From: Martelella alba
GTDB taxonomy: Bacteria > Pseudomonadota > Alphaproteobacteria > Rhizobiales > Rhizobiaceae
Reading direction: 5' to 3'
NCBI RefSeq assembly: GCF_006516955.1
Contig: NZ_VHLG01000011.1
Span: 167,890-231,889 of the forward strand
DNA: 64,000 bases
The translations under genes and the position numbers were made by a program. The notes below the pieces were generated by a model. The model was not told the DNA's origin. It searched no databases and saw nothing but the letters and a program-made list of their open reading frames with translations. Below, piece by piece: positions 37,284 to 46,205 of this stretch. Position 1 is the stretch's first letter. Every line of letters starts with the position of its first letter.

Positions 37284-37485
37284 TTTCGACACTTAACCAG
37301 GAGATTAAATACTCAATTCATTGAAAATAATGGATAATTATATGTTTTATTGATGGCGTCACGAAAAATGACAATCTTCAAGGTGGTATGGACTTTATTT
37401 CCCATGAGCGCTAAGTGCGGCCAATAGCCCTGTCTCGGGAAGCCTTTTCGCAGCCCGAATGCAGGCAAAAAGGAAAGAAACCCCC

Positions 37486-39924
37486 ATGGAAAAATCAGAA
37501 AAAAAGCTTTCCGCGCTGGCAAAGGCATGGCTGTGGCTGCTCGGCATCGTGCTGGCAGCGGCTGCGTTGTTCTTTGTCATCGGCGGTGGAAAGCTGATCT
37601 CGCTTGGAGGAAGCTGGTACTTCCTGATCGCAGGTATCGTGCTTCTGCTCGCCGCGATCCAGTTTTTCAGGCAGCGCCCCGCCGGTGCCTGGCTTTATCT
37701 CATTGCCTTCGCCGGAACGATCATCTGGTCGCTGTTTGATGTCGGCCTCAATTACTGGGGCCTGATCTCGCGCCTTCTGGCGATGACCTTCGGCGCCTTT
37801 GTCATCACCGCTTCACTGCCGCTTCTCAACAAGGCGGCCGGCCGTTCGGCTGCAACCGGCAAAAGCCTGGCCGCTGCTGCCGTGTTCCTGGTGGCCGGCC
37901 TTGCAGGCTTTGGCTCGATGTTCAGCATCCACCCGGAGATCACCTCGGCAAAGCCTGCGGCAAGTCGCGTCGCCGTTACCCCGGAAACAGAGCAGAAGAA
38001 CTGGTCCCACTACGGCAATACGGCCGGCAACAGCCGTTTTGCAGCGCTTGACCAGATCAATGTTGACAATGTCGATAATCTGCAGGTGGCCTGGACCTAT
38101 CACACCGGCGACATTCCGATGTCCACGGGTTCGGGTGCGGAAGACCAGCTGACGCCGCTTCAGGTTGGCGACAAGGTCTATCTGTGCACAGCCAAGAACA
38201 ACGTCATCGCCCTTGACGCAGATACCGGCAAGGAAGTCTGGCGCCACGACGTCAACGCCAATGTCGGCGGCGTGTGGGAACGTTGCCGTGGTCTCGCCTA
38301 TTTCGATGCAACGCAGCCTGTTGTCCAGCCGAGCGTTGACGGCTCGACCCCGGTTCCGCCGGCAAGCCTGCCGGAAGGCGCCGTCTGCGCCACCCGCATC
38401 ATCATGAATTCGATCGACGCCAATCTTTACGAATTCGATGCTCAAACCGGCGAAAGCTGCACCGATTTCGGCACCAATGGCGTTGTTGACCTGAAGGCTG
38501 GCATGGGCCCGCTCGGCAACAAGGCCTATTACACCATGACTTCGGCACCGACCATGGCCGGCACGACGATCGTGCTGGGCGGCCGCGTTGCCGACAATGT
38601 CCAGGTGGATATGCCCGGCGGCGTTCTGCGCGGCTTCGATGTCATGACCGGTGCCCAGCGCTGGTCCTTCGATACCGGCTCGGCCACGCCGAACGCAGCG
38701 CTGACCGATGGTGAAAACTATACCCGCTCCTCGGCCAACAACTGGGCCGGCAGCACCTATGATGCCGCCTCCAACACGGTCTATTTCCCGCTGGGTTCGC
38801 CCTCGGTTGACCTTTACGGTGTCACCCGCAGCGATATCGACCATGAATATGGTGCATCCGTTCTGGCCCTTGATGCCACCACAGGCACGGAAAAGTGGCA
38901 CTTCCAGACGGTTCACAATGACCTCTGGGACTTCGACCTTCCCATGGCGCCGTCGCTGATCGATTTCCCTGAAGCCGATGGCACCAAGGTTCCCGCTCTC
39001 GTGATCGGCACCAAGTCGGGACAGCTTTACGTGCTTGACCGCTATACCGGCAAGCCGCTGACCAAGGTTGAGGAAAAGCCGGTCAAGGCCGCCAATATCC
39101 CCAACGAGCCTTATGCGATGACGCAGCCGGTTTCGGTTGGCATGCCGCAGATCGGCAACCAGCTCCTGCATGAATCTGACATGTGGGGTGCAACGCCGTT
39201 CGATCAGCTTCTGTGCCGCATCTCCTTCAAGTCGATGCGCTATGAAGGGCTCTACACGGCACCGGGCACCGACCTTTCGCTCAGCTTCCCGGGTTCGCTC
39301 GGCGGCATGAACTGGGGCGGTCTCTCGACGGATCCGAACAACGACCTCATCTTCGTCAACGACATGCGCCTTGGCCTGTGGGTGCAGATGTTCCCGCAGG
39401 AAAAGAAGGCTGCCCTGTCTGATGGCGGTGAGAGCCCGAATGCCGGCATGGGTGAGGTTCCGCTCGGCGGCACGCCTTATGCCGTCGTCAAGAACCGCTT
39501 CCTGTCGCAGCTTGGCATTCCCTGCCAGAAGCCGCCATTCGGCACGCTTTCGGCCATCGACATGAAAACCCAGAAGATCGTCTGGCAGGTTCCGGTCGGC
39601 ACGGTTCAGGATACCGGCCCGCTCGGCATCAAGATGGGCATGCCGATCCCGGTTGGCATGCCGACACTGGGCGGCTCGCTCGTCACCCAGGGCGGTTTGA
39701 TCTTCTTCGCCGGTACGCAGGATTTCTATCTGCGCGCCTGGGATGAGGCCACCGGCAAGGAAATCTGGAAGTCCCGCCTGCCCGTCGGCAGCCAGGGCGG
39801 CCCGATGACCTACAAGTCGCCGAAGACCGGCAAGCAATATGTCGTGATTTCGGCCGGCGGTGCCCGCCAGTCCATGCAGCGCGGCGATTACGTCATCGCC
39901 TACGCCCTGCCGGATCAGAACTGA
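37486..39924 (+). CDS. membrane-bound PQQ-dependent dehydrogenase (glucose/quinate/shikimate family)
   Basis: This is an 812-residue quinoprotein. Five hydrophobic segments occupy about residues 15-150, and the rest is a periplasmic eight-bladed propeller. Hallmarks are NWSHYGNTAGNSRFAALDQI at the domain start, WRHDVNANVGG, YGASVLALDATTGTEKW, QTVHNDLWDFDLP with the catalytic Asp, the Lys in GTKSGQLYVLDR, and AGTQDFYLRAWDEATGKE. Such enzymes oxidise glucose, quinate or polyols in the periplasm and pass electrons to ubiquinone. The ATG at 37486 has an AAGGAAAG ribosome site. The substrate cannot be chosen from sequence, and no PQQ biosynthesis genes are in the window. Confidence 0.9.
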   Translation: MEKSEKKLSALAKAWLWLLGIVLAAAALFFVIGGGKLISLGGSWYFLIAGIVLLLAAIQFFRQRPAGAWLYLIAFAGTIIWSLFDVGLNYWGLISRLLAMTFGAFVITASLPLLNKAAGRSAATGKSLAAAAVFLVAGLAGFGSMFSIHPEITSAKPAASRVAVTPETEQKNWSHYGNTAGNSRFAALDQINVDNVDNLQVAWTYHTGDIPMSTGSGAEDQLTPLQVGDKVYLCTAKNNVIALDADTGKEVWRHDVNANVGGVWERCRGLAYFDATQPVVQPSVDGSTPVPPASLPEGAVCATRIIMNSIDANLYEFDAQTGESCTDFGTNGVVDLKAGMGPLGNKAYYTMTSAPTMAGTTIVLGGRVADNVQVDMPGGVLRGFDVMTGAQRWSFDTGSATPNAALTDGENYTRSSANNWAGSTYDAASNTVYFPLGSPSVDLYGVTRSDIDHEYGASVLALDATTGTEKWHFQTVHNDLWDFDLPMAPSLIDFPEADGTKVPALVIGTKSGQLYVLDRYTGKPLTKVEEKPVKAANIPNEPYAMTQPVSVGMPQIGNQLLHESDMWGATPFDQLLCRISFKSMRYEGLYTAPGTDLSLSFPGSLGGMNWGGLSTDPNNDLIFVNDMRLGLWVQMFPQEKKAALSDGGESPNAGMGEVPLGGTPYAVVKNRFLSQLGIPCQKPPFGTLSAIDMKTQKIVWQVPVGTVQDTGPLGIKMGMPIPVGMPTLGGSLVTQGGLIFFAGTQDFYLRAWDEATGKEIWKSRLPVGSQGGPMTYKSPKTGKQYVVISAGGARQSMQRGDYVIAYALPDQN

Positions 39925-39938
39925 TCCCTCAAAGAACT

Positions 39939-39965
39939 GGCCTTCCCGTTTTTGACGGGAAGGCC
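39939..39965 (+). terminator. hairpin after the PQQ dehydrogenase gene
   Basis: An 11-bp perfect stem (GGCCTTCCCGT and complement) with a TTTTG loop starts 14 bases past the stop. No T tract follows, so it may attenuate rather than fully terminate before the ABC transporter genes. Confidence 0.5.
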
Positions 39966-40039
39966 GCAAAGCATCGGACCAAAAGCGACCGCCGGTCCCT
40001 GGCGAAACCGATGCGCCAAACCAAGAAATCCACACCATC

Positions 40040-40936
40040 ATGACCAAAGAGAACGACAGCAGCAAAAGGAACGTACCGACCGCCCGCAATGACGGCCTGC
40101 TGAAAGGCCTGCGCCACGAGATCGCAGATCTCGGCGATGGTATTGTCGAAGCGGTGAAATGGGTTGGCAGACGGCCGCTGCATGTCTGGCTTCGCGCTGG
40201 CGTTCTCATTGCCGCCTGGTTCATCTGGTCGCTGAGCGCAGCGCATCTCCCCCGCGGCTTCTTCACCACCCCATCCGAGACGGCGCGCGCCCTTGCCGAC
40301 ATGCTGCAGGATTTTCGCCAGCTCTATCTGCGCGCTACGGTGAATACGCTTTATGTCTACTGGACCGGGCTTCTCATTTCCGCCCTGATCGGCATTCCGC
40401 TGGGGCTGTTTCTCGCCGCCGTGCCACTGATGGGTCGCACCTTCACCCCTTATGTGAATGCTCTTGCGGCAACGCCGCTGATCGCGCTGATGCCGATGGT
40501 CATCCTAATTTTCGGGCTTGGCGATGGCTCAAAAATCCTGATCGTGACGCTTGGCGCCATCATGCCGGTGATCATCAACAGCTATGCGGGGCTGCGCAAT
40601 GCCGATCCGAAACTGGATGAAATGGCCCGCGCCTATGGTTTCTCCCGCATCAGCCTCTGGCGCCATGTCCGGCTGCCCGCAGCCTTCCCCGTCATCATGG
40701 CAGGCCTCAGGCTCGGCGCGACAACCGGCCTTGTCACCGCTGTTGTTGCCGATATCTACATGGCGATGACCGGGCTCGGCGCACTGCTGATCTCCTATGG
40801 CAACAGCTTCCTGATGGGCAATTATCTGATCGTCATGCTGACCCTTGCCGCCATCGGTGTCGGCACCACGGCGGTTCTGTCGGCCATCGAACGCCTTTTG
40901 ACGCCAAAACCGGTACGCCGGCGGCTTTATTCGTAA
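40040..40936 (+). CDS. ABC transporter permease (NitT/TauT/SsuC type)
   Basis: The 298-residue inner-membrane protein has about six transmembrane helices and the BPD permease EAA-loop region (AGLRNADPKLDEMARAYGFS, about 183-202), matching the nitrate/taurine/sulfonate permease family. It is the first of three genes forming a complete importer with the binding protein and ATPase that follow at short spacing. The hydrophilic N-terminal 40 residues are longer than usual. Confidence 0.86.
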   Translation: MTKENDSSKRNVPTARNDGLLKGLRHEIADLGDGIVEAVKWVGRRPLHVWLRAGVLIAAWFIWSLSAAHLPRGFFTTPSETARALADMLQDFRQLYLRATVNTLYVYWTGLLISALIGIPLGLFLAAVPLMGRTFTPYVNALAATPLIALMPMVILIFGLGDGSKILIVTLGAIMPVIINSYAGLRNADPKLDEMARAYGFSRISLWRHVRLPAAFPVIMAGLRLGATTGLVTAVVADIYMAMTGLGALLISYGNSFLMGNYLIVMLTLAAIGVGTTAVLSAIERLLTPKPVRRRLYS

Positions 40937-40961
40937 AATTTTAGAAATGACTGGAAAATCC

Positions 40962-41972
40962 ATGTTCCGTACACTCATTCTCGCAGCCATGGGCGCGATG
41001 CTGCTCTCCGGCGCTTCGGCGCATGCCGATCCCTTCCGCATCATCGTCACCGAAACGGAAGCACCGCTGGTCCCCAATTCGCTGATCTACCTTGCCCAGC
41101 AGGAAGGCTTTTTCGAGCGCGCCGGTGTCGACGTCACTCTGGTTCCGGTGCAGCAGACGCCGATGGCGATCGCCGCCCTTCAGGCCGGTGATGGTGATAT
41201 GGCAAATATCTCGCTCTCGTCACTGCTGGACCTCCATGCCCAGGGCGCATCCGATTTTGTTGCCGTCCACTCCTCCGACAAGGCGATCCCTTTCATCATT
41301 GCCGGGCGTGATGACGTGACGCTGAAAAACATGGCCGGCAAACGCTTCGGCATCGGCCGCCCCAACAGCCTCGACGCGACCATGTCGTCTGCCGTGCTCG
41401 GCACCAAGGGTGTCAGCCTTGAGGCCATGACGCTGATGCCCCTCGGCCAGCCTGCGGTGCGCGGCCAGGCGCTGATGGCGGGCCGTGTCGATGCGACGAC
41501 GCTTTCCATCGGCAGCTATCTGGCGCTTCCCGACAAGAGCGACCTGCACATTCTGGTGGATGTGAAGGACTATTTCGATGCCGCTCCGGTGATCACCAAG
41601 GTGGATGTTGTCCGCCGTCCCACACTTGAGGCGCGAGCAGGTGACCTTGAAAAGGTTCTTGAAGCCCTGACGCTGGCGGCGCGTGATTTTGCCGAAAATC
41701 CTGATCACTGGGTAAAGGCAATGGAAAAGGCCCGCCCCGACATTGCCCCGGAAACGCTTGAGGCCCTTGCAAAAGCCTATGCCAGCAGCTGGACCGTCAA
41801 TGGCGGTTTCCAGAAAGACGAGTTGCTCTACGCCCAGACCTGGTATCAAAAGGGCGAGCCGACCAATACCGCCTATTTGGTAGACCCGGCCAACTGGATC
41901 GATTTCGCCCCGATGGATGCCGTATTGAAAGCGATCGGCCCCTCGGATCTTGGAGACAGCATTTCGCGCTGA
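40962..41972 (+). CDS. ABC transporter solute-binding protein (NMT1/THI5-like)
   Basis: The 336-residue periplasmic receptor has a signal peptide (MFRTLILAAMGAMLLSGASA, cleavage near AHA-DP) followed by an NMT1/SsuA-type domain (LIYLAQQEGFFERAGVDVTL, QQTPMAIAALQAGDGDMANI). ATG 40962 has a GGAAAA ribosome-like site; ATG 40947 would add five residues. It pairs with the permease upstream and the ATPase downstream. The ligand could be a sulfonate, nitrile-like or aromatic acid and is not resolvable here. Confidence 0.85.
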   Translation: MFRTLILAAMGAMLLSGASAHADPFRIIVTETEAPLVPNSLIYLAQQEGFFERAGVDVTLVPVQQTPMAIAALQAGDGDMANISLSSLLDLHAQGASDFVAVHSSDKAIPFIIAGRDDVTLKNMAGKRFGIGRPNSLDATMSSAVLGTKGVSLEAMTLMPLGQPAVRGQALMAGRVDATTLSIGSYLALPDKSDLHILVDVKDYFDAAPVITKVDVVRRPTLEARAGDLEKVLEALTLAARDFAENPDHWVKAMEKARPDIAPETLEALAKAYASSWTVNGGFQKDELLYAQTWYQKGEPTNTAYLVDPANWIDFAPMDAVLKAIGPSDLGDSISR

Positions 41973-41977
41973 TTGAG

Positions 41978-42703
41978 ATGAAAACACTCACCATTGATCA
42001 TGTTGCGCTCAGCTACGGCAAAGAGCGGCTGGTTCTCTCCGATATCTCGCTTGTGGCGGACAAGGAGCGGATCACCGTCATTCTCGGCCCGTCGGGCTGC
42101 GGCAAGACCAGCCTGCTGCGCATTGCAGCCGGGCTTATCGCCCCCGACAGCGGCACGGTCATGATCGATGGCCGCTCGCCCGTTCCCGGACGCGACACGG
42201 CACTCCTGTTTCAAGATGCCCGCCTGCTGCCCTGGCGCACTGCGCGACAGAACCTCATGATCGTTCTGAGTTCCGGCAGGGCAGACACGGCCGATACGCT
42301 TCTGGCCCGTGTCGGTCTTGAAGGCGCCGGCGATCTTTACCCGGAAGAGCTTTCCGGCGGCATGCAGCAGCGCCTGGCACTGGCGCGGGCGCTTGCAACA
42401 CCTGCCCCGCTTCTTCTGATGGACGAACCCTTTGCAAGCCTGGATGCGCTGGCGCGCGAGGACATGCAGAGCGAGCTGTTGCGGGTGCTTGATGCGGAGA
42501 AAGAACGCCGCATCCTGTTCGTCACCCATTCGGTCGATGAGGCCCTGATCCTTGCCGACCAGATTGTGCTGATGCGCCCTGCTCCGGGGCGTGTCGATCA
42601 GATCGTCCGGCCAGCGCTTGGCCCGGCAGGCAGTGCGCGGCGTGATCACCCGGCTTTCGCCGATATCCGCCGCGATCTCGCTGACGCGCTGCACCGTTCA
42701 TAG
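41978..42703 (+). CDS. ABC transporter ATPase (SsuB/TauB type)
   Basis: The 241-residue ATPase has Walker A GPSGCGKTS (about 36-44), the Q-loop in LLFQDARLLPW, signature LSGGMQQRLALARAL, Walker B LLLMDEPFASLD and the switch His in FVTHSVDEA. It completes the importer encoded with the two preceding genes, starting five bases after the binding-protein stop. Its stop overlaps the convergent DUF4186 gene by six bases. Confidence 0.9.
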   Translation: MKTLTIDHVALSYGKERLVLSDISLVADKERITVILGPSGCGKTSLLRIAAGLIAPDSGTVMIDGRSPVPGRDTALLFQDARLLPWRTARQNLMIVLSSGRADTADTLLARVGLEGAGDLYPEELSGGMQQRLALARALATPAPLLLMDEPFASLDALAREDMQSELLRVLDAEKERRILFVTHSVDEALILADQIVLMRPAPGRVDQIVRPALGPAGSARRDHPAFADIRRDLADALHRS

Positions 42704-43063
42704 AGCGTTTCCGCTCATCTGACTGACGATGAAGCAGTCAATCACCCTACAGACATAGGCGATCTCGGCTTCATCGAGAGCCCGCCCCTTTTCTATTCCA
42801 TGCCATTTTTCCAGACAGCCGCGACAGCAGGTGGCGGTCGCATGCTGGGCGATAAAACAGGGATGGCCGCGCATCGGTGTCTGTTTGCCATCATTGGCCG
42901 GTTCGGCAGGCGAGAGCCTCTGACGGACGAAATCATCGACATGACCGTTGATCTCCGCCCTGCCCTTCTTCATCGCATAGGCCTTGTCAGCCTCAGACAG
43001 ATGGAAGCGGCTGCGAAAGCGCGATTTAGACAGCCGGCCAAAAAGTGAATCGAGTTCGTCCAT
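42698..43063 (-). CDS. DUF4186 family protein
   Basis: The 121-residue protein matches the conserved DUF4186 pattern. It has FRSRFHLSEADKAYAMKKG near the start, NDGKQTPMRGHPCFIAQHAT (about 57-76), TATCCRGCLEKWH with a Cys-Cys-x-x-Cys cluster (about 76-88), and a C-terminal hydrophobic helix. The His and Cys residues suggest metal binding, but the function of the family is unknown. It starts 17 bases after the UgpC-like ATPase stop and is likely co-transcribed with it. Confidence 0.8.
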   Translation of the reverse strand: MDELDSLFGRLSKSRFRSRFHLSEADKAYAMKKGRAEINGHVDDFVRQRLSPAEPANDGKQTPMRGHPCFIAQHATATCCRGCLEKWHGIEKGRALDEAEIAYVCRVIDCFIVSQMSGNAL

Positions 43064-43080
43064 TGCCTCTGCGGGCAGGC

Positions 43081-44148
43081 TCAGTTGATCCTGTCGCCGC
43101 TTTCCTTGTCGAAGAGATGCATATGGGCGGTATCGCAGGCGATCGTGATCGGCGCAAAGCGCTCGAACATCACCCGTTCCGCCGTCAGCAGCAGGATCTG
43201 ATCGTCGCCGACCGTCAGCGTCGCATGGGTTTCAGAACCGGTGGTTTCGGTAAAGTCGACCTTGCCGGAAACACCGTCATCGGCCATTGCCACATGTTCC
43301 GGGCGCACACCCATGACAATCTGCCGTCCGGCGGCAAGACCATCGATGACCGGCAGCGGCCAGATCGTGCCGGCTGCCGTTTTCAGCGCCAGAGCGTTAT
43401 CCACAGGCACCACCTCGCCCTCGACAAGGTTCATCGGCGGTGCGCCGATAAAACCGGCAACGAAGACATTTTCCGGCCGGTCATAAAGATCAAGCGGCGT
43501 ACCGACCTGAATGATATGCCCGTCTTTCATCAGCACGATCCGCTCGCCCATGGTCATGGCTTCCATCTGATCATGGGTCACATAAATCATCGTGGTGCCG
43601 AGACGGCGATGCAGCGCCTTGATTTCGGCGCGCAGCTGGCCGCGCAGCTTGGCATCGAGATTGGAAAGCGGCTCATCAAACAGAAAGGCTTCCGGGTCGC
43701 GCACGATCGCACGCCCCATGGCGACGCGCTGCTTCTGCCCGCCGGACAATTCGCTCGGATGGCGCTCCAGCACATCGGTGAGGCCCAGCATTTCGGCCGC
43801 CTTTTCCACCATGACATCGCGCTCGGCCTTGCCCTTGCCGGCCATGCGCAGGGCAAAGCCCATATTCTTGCGTACCGTCATATGCGGATAGAGCGCATAA
43901 TCCTGGAACACCATGGCAATGTTGCGGTCCTTGGGCTGCAGCTTGTTGGCAACCGTACCATCCACCAGAATTTCGCCATCGGTCACAGATTCAAGGCCTG
44001 AGATCATCTTCAAAAGCGTGGATTTTCCGCAACCGGACGGGCCGACCAGCACAACGAATTCACCATCGCGGATATCAAGATCGATACCGTGGATGACCTC
44101 GCGGGCGCCATATTTCTTGACGAGCTTGCTGAGCGCGAGACTGGCCAT
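43081..44148 (-). CDS. sugar/glycerol-phosphate ABC ATPase (UgpC/MalK type), orphan
   Basis: This is a 355-residue CUT1-type ATPase. It has Walker A GPSGCGKST (about 37-45), signature LSGGQKQRVAMGRAI, Walker B FLFDEPLSNLD, and the C-terminal TOBE/regulatory region with GAPPMNLVEGEVV and VRPEHV. It would energise an importer of sn-glycerol-3-phosphate or a carbohydrate. No permease or binding-protein genes are next to it, so it either serves distant systems or was separated from its operon. The region upstream (44149-44380) shows no gene. Confidence 0.88.
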   Translation of the reverse strand: MASLALSKLVKKYGAREVIHGIDLDIRDGEFVVLVGPSGCGKSTLLKMISGLESVTDGEILVDGTVANKLQPKDRNIAMVFQDYALYPHMTVRKNMGFALRMAGKGKAERDVMVEKAAEMLGLTDVLERHPSELSGGQKQRVAMGRAIVRDPEAFLFDEPLSNLDAKLRGQLRAEIKALHRRLGTTMIYVTHDQMEAMTMGERIVLMKDGHIIQVGTPLDLYDRPENVFVAGFIGAPPMNLVEGEVVPVDNALALKTAAGTIWPLPVIDGLAAGRQIVMGVRPEHVAMADDGVSGKVDFTETTGSETHATLTVGDDQILLLTAERVMFERFAPITIACDTAHMHLFDKESGDRIN

Positions 44149-44380
44149 ATTCTTGTCCTTCCGGCGTTTATCATTGTCGGATCCGGCACCCTTTCGGGCT
44201 CCGAAGGCCGACTAGATCATTGGTTCGACGCATCGGCTTGTCGAAAAAGCGGTACTCCCTTTTTCGCCCGATACTCCAGTCCTTACAGCGCTTCGCGCCG
44301 CAAGAAAACCTCCCTCCATTTCTCTTGTAATCCACCGCCTGTCTTTGACAACAATCAAGCAGGCTCCAAGGCCGATACAA

Positions 44381-44583
44381 GACAAAGCCATTCAGATTGC
44401 CTGTTTGGGGTGGAATAGCCGCCCCCTCTGTCGTCATCCCCGTGCTTGGTCCACGGGGATCCAGGCTCTTCAGGGCATTGGATTATAAGGGGCTTTCGCC
44501 GCACGGACGCGCGTCGGCTGGATGCCTGTGGACCAAGCACAGGCATGACATCAGTAAAAGGGGCAAGGTTTGTCAGCAGTCTG
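44381..44583. repeat. dispersed mosaic repeat, copy 4
   Basis: This is the fourth copy, about 203 bases, with left end GACAAAG and right end TTTGTCAGCA in inverted orientation. Its two arm centres read GCTTGGTCC and GGACCAAGC, each with two extra bases relative to the other copies and still perfectly complementary. A terminator-like hairpin flanks its right side only. Confidence 0.75.
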
Positions 44584-44609
44584 AGCCGCGAACCCTGAGG
44601 TTCGCGGCT
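44584..44609. terminator. hairpin after the rraA-like gene
   Basis: An 11-bp perfect stem (AGCCGCGAACC and complement) with a CTGA loop lies between repeat copy 4 and the RraA-like stop. The short T run is on the plus strand; on the minus strand the repeat begins immediately after the hairpin. Confidence 0.5.
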
Positions 44610-44637
44610 TTCACATGCCTCATTCAGGACGATGAGA

Positions 44638-45300
44638 TCAGGCGACCGGCCAGACCTCTTGCAGCTTTTCGCCGGCCAGAATGCGGTCGCGCGCCTTTGC
44701 CTCTTCACGGCCAAGTTTGTCGGCCTGATCGGCGACCGCCTTGACTTCAGCCTTCGGGATCACAACCACGCCATCGACGTCGCCGAAGATCACATCGCCG
44801 GGATTGACTATCGCCTTGCCGATGGTCAGCGGCACCTGGCTTTCCTTCGGTTCCTTCTTGCCTGTAACGCCGATCGGGCTTGGCATGGTGCCGAACAGCG
44901 GATAGCCGAGCGCGCGGACCTGGGCGAGATCGCGCACCGTGCCATAGACGACCGTGGCGGCCAGACCGCGCGTCTTGGCGCCGGAACTCATCAGTTCCCC
45001 CGAGCAGGAGCCCGGCGCACAGGAAGCGTCGCATACCATCACCCCGCCCTTGGGCGCACGGTCGATGGCGTTGTGGTAGACATCCTGCGGCTCGCCCTTG
45101 CGGGTGGACGGCGCGAACAGAACCGTTACCGCCGGGCCGCAGATGACCTCGCCTGGCTTCAGCGCGCTCTGCAGCGAAATCCCTTCAAGGCAACCCCAGA
45201 GGCCAAGCGCCTCCATGCTGTCGTGAATATCGCCGGAATACCACTTCTTCAGGCGTTCGATTGCCTCCCAATCGGTGTCCGAATAATCAAAGTCAGCCAT
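44638..45300 (-). CDS. RraA-family protein (HMG/CHA aldolase-like)
   Basis: The 220-residue protein belongs to the RraA / 4-carboxy-4-hydroxy-2-oxoadipate aldolase family. Family segments are SGDIHDSMEALG, ICGPAVTVLF, the Asp/Arg metal-substrate region TVVYGTVRDLAQVRALGYPL (about 118-137) and GDVIFGDVDGVVVIPKAEV. Family enzymes cleave or decarboxylate oxo-acids with Mg2+; other members merely bind RNase E. Its start overlaps the GntR stop by eight bases, so regulator and enzyme are co-expressed, and the divergent tripartite transporter suggests an oxo/hydroxy-acid substrate. Confidence 0.8.
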   Translation of the reverse strand: MADFDYSDTDWEAIERLKKWYSGDIHDSMEALGLWGCLEGISLQSALKPGEVICGPAVTVLFAPSTRKGEPQDVYHNAIDRAPKGGVMVCDASCAPGSCSGELMSSGAKTRGLAATVVYGTVRDLAQVRALGYPLFGTMPSPIGVTGKKEPKESQVPLTIGKAIVNPGDVIFGDVDGVVVIPKAEVKAVADQADKLGREEAKARDRILAGEKLQEVWPVA

Positions 45301-46078
45301 TTTCATCCTCTTTTCTGGCCTTTTTCTGGTTTGATTTCTCTATCGCCTGACGCAGATAATCGGCAGAATTGTCGATCTGCGCGCGCAGTCTCAGCTTGGA
45401 GCCCTGCTTGTCGCGCTTCATGATCAGGTCATAGATATCGGCGTGTTCCTGATACGCATCTTGCAGCGATTTGGTCGGAACACGGCTTGTAATGTGGATC
45501 ACATTGTTGATGAGACCGGCGAGATTGTCGTAGATCAGCATCAGCATCTGGTTGCCGGTGGCGTGCACCAGCGCCAGATGAAAACGGGCATCGGCATCGA
45601 CGAAACCGGCGAAATCCTCCGTGTCCCGCGCCGCCCGCATCGCCTCAAGCGCATCCTTCACATCGCCGGTCAGCGGTTCCTCGCGCTCGGTCAGCAGTTC
45701 AACCACTTCCGTCTCAAGCATCCGGCGCACGACCATCAGCTGCAAGAGATAATCAGGATCGGTGGAGAATCGCTGCTGGACCGTGACGGCCAGCGTATCA
45801 AGATAGCCGTCGACATCGTCACGCACCACTTCGGTGCGCTCGCCATGACGGCGCTGCACCAGCCCCTTGACCTCCAGCTCCTGAACCGCTTCACGCACCG
45901 CACGGGTTGAAACGCCAAATTCCTTGGCGATCGCGCTTTCAGAGCCCAGCCGGTCACCGACTTTCAGATCGCCGTTCAGGATCCGGCTTTCGAGGACAGA
46001 CGACACGACGGAATGCAGCCGTCCACGCCGGCGCAGCGGAAATTCCGTCCCTTCCGTCATCTCAACGTCATTCGCCAT
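45293..46078 (-). CDS. GntR/FadR-family transcriptional regulator
   Basis: The 261-residue regulator has an N-terminal winged helix (about 22-85: VVSSVLESRILNGDLKVGDRLGSE, AIAKEFGVSTRAVREAVQEL, GLVQRRHG) and a C-terminal FCD domain rich in helices with Asp and His residues that bind metal and an acid ligand (FVDADARFHLALVHATGN). ATG 46078 has a GAGGTGG site; the longer frame to 46132 would run through the operator. It is co-transcribed with the RraA-like gene and divergent from tctC, so it probably represses both units until the substrate is present. Confidence 0.9.
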   Translation of the reverse strand: MANDVEMTEGTEFPLRRRGRLHSVVSSVLESRILNGDLKVGDRLGSESAIAKEFGVSTRAVREAVQELEVKGLVQRRHGERTEVVRDDVDGYLDTLAVTVQQRFSTDPDYLLQLMVVRRMLETEVVELLTEREEPLTGDVKDALEAMRAARDTEDFAGFVDADARFHLALVHATGNQMLMLIYDNLAGLINNVIHITSRVPTKSLQDAYQEHADIYDLIMKRDKQGSKLRLRAQIDNSADYLRQAIEKSNQKKARKEDENG

Positions 46079-46114
46079 AGCAGCCACCTCGGAGTTTCGA
46101 TCTGTGTTGACAAT

Positions 46115-46136
46115 ACTTATGTCATGAGTCATAAGT
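46115..46136. promoter_or_regulatory. candidate GntR operator
   Basis: A perfect 7-bp inverted repeat (ACTTATG and CATAAGT, eight-base spacer) lies in the short divergent region between the GntR and tctC genes, flanked by TTGAC on the left and GTCAA on the right, which extends the symmetry. Its position and symmetry fit a regulator site controlling both directions. Confidence 0.6.
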
Positions 46137-46205
46137 CAAGTGTTAAGTCTTGCCGGGTTCGCGTGGAGGCGTCGTCCGGCAAGACAGCAAACGGGAGGTT
46201 AAGTG

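Noticed and set aside
37813..40302. 829-codon minus-strand frame
   Set aside because: It lies antisense to the PQQ dehydrogenase gene and arises from GC-rich codon bias; its His/Arg/Ala-rich translation has no domain.
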